Translations under genes and position numbers: made by a program
The notes under the pieces: model-generated
The model's input: only the letters and a program-made list of their open reading frames with translations
The model's database searches: none
Told to the model about the DNA's origin: nothing
From: Candidatus Kapaibacterium sp.
GTDB lineage: Bacteria > Bacteroidota > Ignavibacteria > Kapaibacteriales > UBA4661
Length of the DNA: 64,000 nucleotides
NCBI GenBank assembly: GCA_025455065.1
Contig: JALONG010000006.1
Location: 158,556-222,555 of the forward strand
Direction of reading: 5' to 3'
Part shown: piece by piece, positions 60,192-64,000 of the stretch
Layout of the letters: every line of letters begins with the position of its first letter
Numbering within the stretch: position 1 is the stretch's first letter

Positions 60192-60659
60192 ATGGCAATA
60201 AAAACAATCGAAGGCGTATTTGAAGCTAAAGGAAAATCGTTTGGCATCGTTGTTTCGCGGTGGAACAGTTTTGTGGTCAATAAACTGCTGGAAGGCGCAT
60301 TGGACGGTCTTCGCAGGCACAACGTTCCCGACGAAGCGATTACGGTTGCTTACTGTCCGGGCAGCTTTGAAATTCCGCTTGTCGTCAAGCGAATGGCTGA
60401 TAGTAAAAAATTTGATGCCATTATTGCGTTGGGTGCGGTTATTCGCGGCTCAACACCACACTTTGACTACGTTGCTGCGGAAGTAACCAAAGGCGTTGCG
60501 CACGTTGGGTTGGATTCCGGTGTGCCGTGTGTTTTCGGCGTTTTGACGACCGACACGATTGAACAAGCAATAGAGCGCTCCGGCACTAAAGCCGGTAACA
60601 AGGGCTTTGAAGCAGCGACCGTTGCCATTGAAATGGCTTCGTTGCTGGATGCGTTGTGA
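60192..60659 (+). CDS. ribH: 6,7-dimethyl-8-ribityllumazine synthase
   Basis: 155 residues. RibH makes the direct precursor of riboflavin and forms 60-mers or pentamers in the cytoplasm. The motifs [29 protein letters not shown] and [19 protein letters not shown] (with the catalytic His in TPHFD) are complete, and the length is standard. No FMN riboswitch is visible upstream; the start follows the previous stop after 15 bases, so it may be co-transcribed with the outer-membrane barrel gene. Confidence 0.97.
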   Translation: MAIKTIEGVFEAKGKSFGIVVSRWNSFVVNKLLEGALDGLRRHNVPDEAITVAYCPGSFEIPLVVKRMADSKKFDAIIALGAVIRGSTPHFDYVAAEVTKGVAHVGLDSGVPCVFGVLTTDTIEQAIERSGTKAGNKGFEAATVAIEMASLLDAL

Positions 60660-60662
60660 TGG

Positions 60663-60716
60663 TTTAGTTTTTGGTTTTTGGTTCTTAGTTTTTGGTTCTT
60701 AGTTTTTGGTTTTTGG
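60663..60716. repeat. TTTTTGGTT word repeat after ribH
   Basis: Runs of AGTTTTTGGTTT and GGTTCTTAGTTTTTGG words in an irregular order, beginning directly at the ribH stop codon. Same kind as 24591-24627; the reverse complement resembles 6165-6201. Confidence 0.75.
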
Positions 60717-60771
60717 TGCTTGCGCTTGATTTTGCGCGGTGTTCAGGACTGTTCGGCATTCCCTACTCATT

Positions 60772-61026
60772 ATGACAACATCACAACTCTTCAACAAATG
60801 GCGACTGTTCGCTCCGCTCGGTTTGACGCTTATCGGGCTTGGCATTAGCATTGTCGGGAAGGCAATCGGACTGAAGACTATTCATGCGGACACGCTGGAA
60901 TGGTTTTTGTGGGGAACGCTGGGTTTGATTGTCGTTAATGCAGGAGTGGCGGTGTTTGGCGATGCGGTAAAATGCCGTGTTCTTTATGAATTGAAAGAGC
61001 AGCAAAAAGAGTCGCAAGGCGAGTAG
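60772..61026 (+). CDS. Small two-helix membrane protein
   Basis: 84 residues from the ATG at 60772. Two hydrophobic segments (about 11-30 and 43-65) are separated by a short loop, and a charged tail (YELKEQQKESQGE) ends the protein. Similar small proteins without an assigned function occur beside coaD or ribH in related bacteria, but I cannot name a family. The gene ends 83 bases before coaD in the same direction. Confidence 0.65.
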   Translation: MTTSQLFNKWRLFAPLGLTLIGLGISIVGKAIGLKTIHADTLEWFLWGTLGLIVVNAGVAVFGDAVKCRVLYELKEQQKESQGE

Positions 61027-61109
61027 TGATGCTGTGTGGTGATGTTGGAGTCTATTCAAATCTCTCGTGCAAACAATTCCCGTCTTTTTCAGCCTCATTC
61101 CACGTGTTT

Positions 61110-61592
61110 ATGCGCAAAGCAATTTATCCCGGAACATTTGACCCGATTACCAACGGACATTTGGACGTATTGGAGCGGGCGCTGACGATGTTCGACGAAA
61201 TCCGTATGGTCGTTGCAAAAAATTCGGCGAAAAACCCTATGTTCTCTGAAGAAGAGCGTTTAAGCATGATACGCGAAGCAGTGAAGCGCTTTCCCAACGT
61301 TTCGGCGGAATCGTTTCAAGGTTTGACGGTAGATTACGCACGAAATTACGGCGCAGTGGCGATAATACGCGGCTTGCGGGCTGTGAGCGATTTCGAGTAT
61401 GAATTTCAAATCGCGCTGATGAATAGGAAAATAGCGCCTTCGGTAACAACGACGTTTTTGTTGCCGCACGAAAAATATACCTACCTCAATTCTTCGATTA
61501 TCCGTGAATTAGCGCGGCACGGTCAGAGTGTAAGCGGCTTTGTGCCGGAAGTGGTTGCGCGGGCATTGGAAGAAAAATATCCTTTGCGGTAA
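61110..61592 (+). CDS. coaD: Phosphopantetheine adenylyltransferase
   Basis: 160 residues from the ATG at 61110; a longer frame to 61026 overlaps the previous stop and is not conserved. CoaD makes dephospho-CoA, the penultimate CoA step. The HxGH-type nucleotidyltransferase motif is in YPGTFDPITNGHLDVLERA; ISSTxxR-like KYTYLNSSIIRELA and VAIIRGLRAVSDFEYEFQIA are also present. Standard length (159-165). Confidence 0.97.
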   Translation: MRKAIYPGTFDPITNGHLDVLERALTMFDEIRMVVAKNSAKNPMFSEEERLSMIREAVKRFPNVSAESFQGLTVDYARNYGAVAIIRGLRAVSDFEYEFQIALMNRKIAPSVTTTFLLPHEKYTYLNSSIIRELARHGQSVSGFVPEVVARALEEKYPLR

Positions 61593-61716
61593 GTAGCGTA
61601 AATGCTTCATTGGTGAAAAAATTCCGCAAAAAATTTTGCACTAAAAATAAAAAACCGCTATATTTGTAATCTCTTTTCACCACACCCCGCACACAAGGTG
61701 CATTTTTCGGTGAAAC

Positions 61717-61788
61717 TGGGGCGTCGCCAAGCGGCAAGGCAGCGGATTTTGGTTCCGCCATTCGTTGGTTCGAATCCAGCCGCCCCAG
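61717..61788 (+). tRNA. tRNA-Gln (anticodon TTG)
   Basis: A full cloverleaf: acceptor TGGGGCG (61717-61723) pairs with CGCCCCA (61781-61787); anticodon stem GCGGA/TCCGC encloses TTTTGGT, with TTG at 61749-61751; the T arm contains GGTTCGAATCC. A G discriminator follows at 61788; CCA is not encoded. Confidence 0.96.
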
Positions 61789-61865
61789 CTTTCTAGCGGT
61801 CCGCTTCCTAGCGGTTTATGACTGCTCCTCGGTGTTCTTCTTGGAACATTCTTCACAATAGTCCC

Positions 61866-61909
61866 CAAGCGCTGTACGTGGCTGTTTCTGCGGAGCGCTT
61901 GTTTTTTTT
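61866..61909 (+). terminator. Rho-independent terminator downstream of tRNA-Gln
   Basis: Stem CAAGCGCT (61866-61873) with AGCGCTTG (61894-61901), 20-base loop, then eight Ts. It lies 78 bases past the tRNA and 123 before prs. Confidence 0.8.
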
Positions 61910-62032
61910 GTAGCGTTTTGGATTATGGTGATGGAAGTATGCAGCGAAAAAAAAATACGAATGACACCGCATTGACGCATAATAAGAAGCATCATAAGAC
62001 GTTTCGTCATTGAGACTTAGCCCAAAACGATT

Positions 62033-63055
62033 ATGCCGAAAAAAAGCAAACTGAAAATAAAAGCGAATTTCCGCCTTGCTGCCGGACGTTCCAATATGCC
62101 GCTTGCACAAGAAATTGCACGGGCGGTAGAAAAAAAAGCCGCCGAGAACAAAGCAAACATCAACTGTTCCGACCAGCTTGAAAAAACGATTATTCGCAAT
62201 TTCAGCGACGGCGAAATTTGGGTAAAATACGAAGACAGTATTCGCGGAGGCGACCTCTTTATCATCCAATCTACCAATGCTCCGGGTGATAATCTTGTCG
62301 AACTGCTCATGCTTATTGACGCTGCACGTCGTGCTTCGACCGACCGCATTACGGCGGTGATTCCTTATTTCGGCTATGCGCGACAAGACCGCAAAGACCA
62401 GCCTCGCGTGTCTATCACGGCGAAACTCATGGCAAATTTGCTGGTGGAAGCCGGTGCTGACCACATCATTACGATGGACTTGCACGTCCCGCAAATTCAG
62501 GGCTTTTTCGATGTTCCGCTTGACCATTTGTACGCTTCGACTGTTCTAGTCAAAAAATTACGCAGTCTTGATTTGCCGAATCTCGTTGTTGCTTCGCCCG
62601 ATGTTGGTGGTGCAAAAACAGCGCGGGCATATGCAAAGCGCCTTAATGCAGGCTTGATTTTGATTGACAAACGCCGTCCGGCGCATAATGTCAGCGAAGT
62701 GTTTAACATTATCGGCGACCCGAAAGGCAAAAATATCATCATCATTGATGATTTAATTGACACCGGCGGTACGTTTGTTGCGTGTGCCAAAGCATTAAAA
62801 GATGCAGGTGCGGAGCAGATTTTTGGCGCGTGTACGCATCCCGTCTTTTCCGGTCAGGCATTAGAAAAAATCGAAAAAAGCGTGGTGTCGAAATTATTCG
62901 TAACCGATACGATTATTCACACAAGCCCACTTTTTACGCAGAGTTCAAAAATTGTTGTCCAGTCCGTCGCAGACCTCTTTGCAGAAGCAATTTTGCGGAC
63001 GCACAATAACGAATCAATCACGTCGCTTTTTGACACGGATTTGATTCCAACCTAA
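62033..63055 (+). CDS. prs: Ribose-phosphate pyrophosphokinase (PRPP synthetase)
   Basis: 340 residues. It makes PRPP from ribose 5-phosphate and ATP for nucleotide, NAD and amino-acid synthesis. Diagnostic are NFSDGEIWVKYEDSIRG, FGYARQDRKDQPR (ATP loop), DLHVPQIQGFFDVPLDHLYA and the PRPP loop IIIIDDLIDTGGT. The length is slightly above the usual 310-320, through a Lys-rich N-terminus and a short C-terminal tail. It precedes rplY by 49 bases, a common pairing in this and other bacterial groups. PRPP also feeds the NadV reaction encoded at 34174-35553. Confidence 0.97.
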   Translation: MPKKSKLKIKANFRLAAGRSNMPLAQEIARAVEKKAAENKANINCSDQLEKTIIRNFSDGEIWVKYEDSIRGGDLFIIQSTNAPGDNLVELLMLIDAARRASTDRITAVIPYFGYARQDRKDQPRVSITAKLMANLLVEAGADHIITMDLHVPQIQGFFDVPLDHLYASTVLVKKLRSLDLPNLVVASPDVGGAKTARAYAKRLNAGLILIDKRRPAHNVSEVFNIIGDPKGKNIIIIDDLIDTGGTFVACAKALKDAGAEQIFGACTHPVFSGQALEKIEKSVVSKLFVTDTIIHTSPLFTQSSKIVVQSVADLFAEAILRTHNNESITSLFDTDLIPT

Positions 63056-63104
63056 GCTAGAATTTACTATCTCTTGTTTCATTTGTTCAATTTGGAGTAT
63101 TCCC

Positions 63105-63692
63105 ATGAGCGCTATCACACTCGAAGCAAAAAAGCGCGAACTCGGCAAAAAAGCGTCGAAAGCTGTGCGTAACGCCGGACTCATTCCGGGCGTGTATTAC
63201 GCTAAAGGCAAAGAGCCGCTTGCAATCGCTACGACGTTCAAACAACTTCGTCCTGCTGTTTACACTTCCGACACGCACATCATCACGATGACGGTCGAAG
63301 GTGCTGGCACGATGGACTGCATCATCAAAGATGTTGATTTTGACCCTGTTACGGAAGAAATCGTTCACTTTGACCTGCTCGGTATCATCGAAGGTCAAAC
63401 CATTCACGTCGAAGTACCCATCACGCTGAAAGGCACTGCAAAAGGTGTTACTCTCGGCGGCGGACTGCTCGAACACATCATGCACAAAGTTCAAATTGAG
63501 TGCTTGCCTGCGTCGTTGCCGGAGCATATCGAAATTGACGTTACGCCGCTTGAAGTGGGCAAATCCGTTCACATCGGCGATTTGAAAGTGCCGGGCGTGA
63601 AATTCCTCGTAAACCCTACCGCCAGCGTTGTAGCTGTTCACGCAAAACGCGGTCGTGATGAGGCTGCTCCTGCTGCGGAAGCGAAAGCATAA
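63105..63692 (+). CDS. rplY: Large ribosomal subunit protein bL25 (CTC family)
   Basis: 195 residues, the long CTC/TL5 form with an N-terminal 5S-rRNA-binding L25 domain (about 1-90, LEAKKRELGKKASKAVRNAG, IPGVYYAKGKEPLAI) and a C-terminal beta domain (about 95-185, VEVPITLKGTAKGVTLGGGLL, HIGDLKVPGVKF). An Ala/Glu-rich tail ends it. It binds 5S rRNA in the large subunit. In one unit with prs. A terminator follows. Confidence 0.95.
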   Translation: MSAITLEAKKRELGKKASKAVRNAGLIPGVYYAKGKEPLAIATTFKQLRPAVYTSDTHIITMTVEGAGTMDCIIKDVDFDPVTEEIVHFDLLGIIEGQTIHVEVPITLKGTAKGVTLGGGLLEHIMHKVQIECLPASLPEHIEIDVTPLEVGKSVHIGDLKVPGVKFLVNPTASVVAVHAKRGRDEAAPAAEAKA

Positions 63693-63754
63693 TCAAAAAG
63701 CAAGGCTCTTCGTGCTGGTATGACGAATGATTGTCTCTTGCAAAAAATTCTTTC

Positions 63755-63789
63755 AAAAGCGCATTATTCCTTGTGAGTAATGCGCTTTT
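63755..63789 (+). terminator. Terminator after rplY
   Basis: Perfect 12-bp stem AAAAGCGCATTA (63755-63766) with TAATGCGCTTTT (63778-63789), 11-base loop; the T-run is formed by the last stem bases and the following GCTTT. Confidence 0.8.
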
Positions 63790-63847
63790 GCTTTATGTTC
63801 GCAGTGGCAAAACAGTAGATGTTGTCTGGTTTGTTGATGTATTCTGT

Positions 63848-63900
63848 AGGACTTTCGCCAAACCATACTTTTGAAGCAAGGGGTTGAAACCCCTTGTTGT
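63848..63900. repeat. Family C partial element (copy C2)
   Basis: Starts GGACTTTCGCCAAAC after TA, as in C1, and contains the hairpin CAAGGGGTTGAAACCCCTTG. The right arm of C1 is missing. After it comes an AT-rich stretch with TTGACA (63917-63922) and TATATT (63942-63947), 19 apart, perhaps a promoter for a gene beyond the window. No other gene is seen in 63693-64000. Confidence 0.75.
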
Positions 63901-64000
63901 GTAATACCAATTTGAGTTGACAATTATGCATAAATTCTTTGTATATTAGATTGAATAGAACAATGTTTGTAACCTGTTGCTCAACATCATGCGCCGTTCC

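Noticed and set aside
61816..62010. 64-residue minus-strand frame between tRNA-Gln and prs
   Set aside because: It has a Cys pair and a plausible composition, but it covers the terminator at 61866-61909 and has no ribosome binding site or recognised similarity. Left open.

Overview
The window most probably comes from a Gram-negative bacterium of the Bacteroidota/Chlorobiota (FCB) group, possibly near the Kapabacteria or Ignavibacteria. This is inferred from gene content, not from a search. The pointers are three large secreted proteins, at least two ending in type IX secretion (T9SS, type A) sorting domains, a carboxypeptidase-regulatory-domain TonB receptor, an LptE-like lipoprotein, OmpA-fused outer-membrane proteins, a 1062-residue SecA, and a few promoter-like TAnnTTTG hexamer/octamer signals. 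Most genes are housekeeping or envelope genes with normal lengths and intact motifs.

Layout. 0-6 kb: a truncated M20 amidohydrolase lipoprotein and an NTF2-like/alpha-beta hydrolase (minus strand), then a LytS/LytTR two-component pair and an exported protein. 6-13 kb: secA with a clear terminator, an Rpn-type PD-(D/E)XK protein, an M16 protease divergent from queA. 13-20 kb: TonB receptor and two periplasmic PpiC/SurA-type isomerases. 20-28 kb: kup, DUF1801, thyX, DtxR-type regulator, lptE, a membrane GT2 and an MGDG-synthase-like glycosyltransferase. 28-34 kb: a T9SS cargo gene followed by a dual-OmpA outer-membrane protein gene and a collagen-like lipoprotein. 34-38 kb: an NAD salvage regulon (nadV, nadM-Nudix, nrtR), all minus strand, each gene preceded by the same operator-like sequence. 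38-44 kb: threonine aldolase, a translationally coupled trio (membrane protein, ECF sigma factor, paralogous membrane protein), penicillin acylase. 44-52 kb: DUF4397 T9SS protein, serS, class-A-beta-lactamase-like hydrolase, copZ and copA. 52-60 kb: a choice-of-anchor-D secreted protein overlapping a second dual-OmpA gene, then another outer-membrane barrel. 60-64 kb: ribH, a small membrane protein, coaD, tRNA-Gln, prs and rplY.

The most unusual content is non-coding. At least six families of 50-190 bp palindromic elements fill nearly all the longer intergenic gaps (A: CACAGACA/TGTCTGTG long type; B: its short relative; C: GGACTTTCGC; D: CCACGAATC; E: ACCCGTTCTACCGC; F: CTGGACTG). No transposase that could move them is visible here. 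One cluster of family A has duplicated inside the 5' part of the second dual-OmpA gene, and every duplication step is a multiple of three, so the reading frame stays open for about 155 codons in front of the signal peptide.

Two loci share the same plan, a large secreted protein followed directly by a dual-OmpA partner, which suggests a cargo/partner module. The NAD salvage genes look like an NrtR regulon whose operators can be read directly from the window. No CRISPR array, phage, integrase, insertion-sequence transposase or rRNA was seen.
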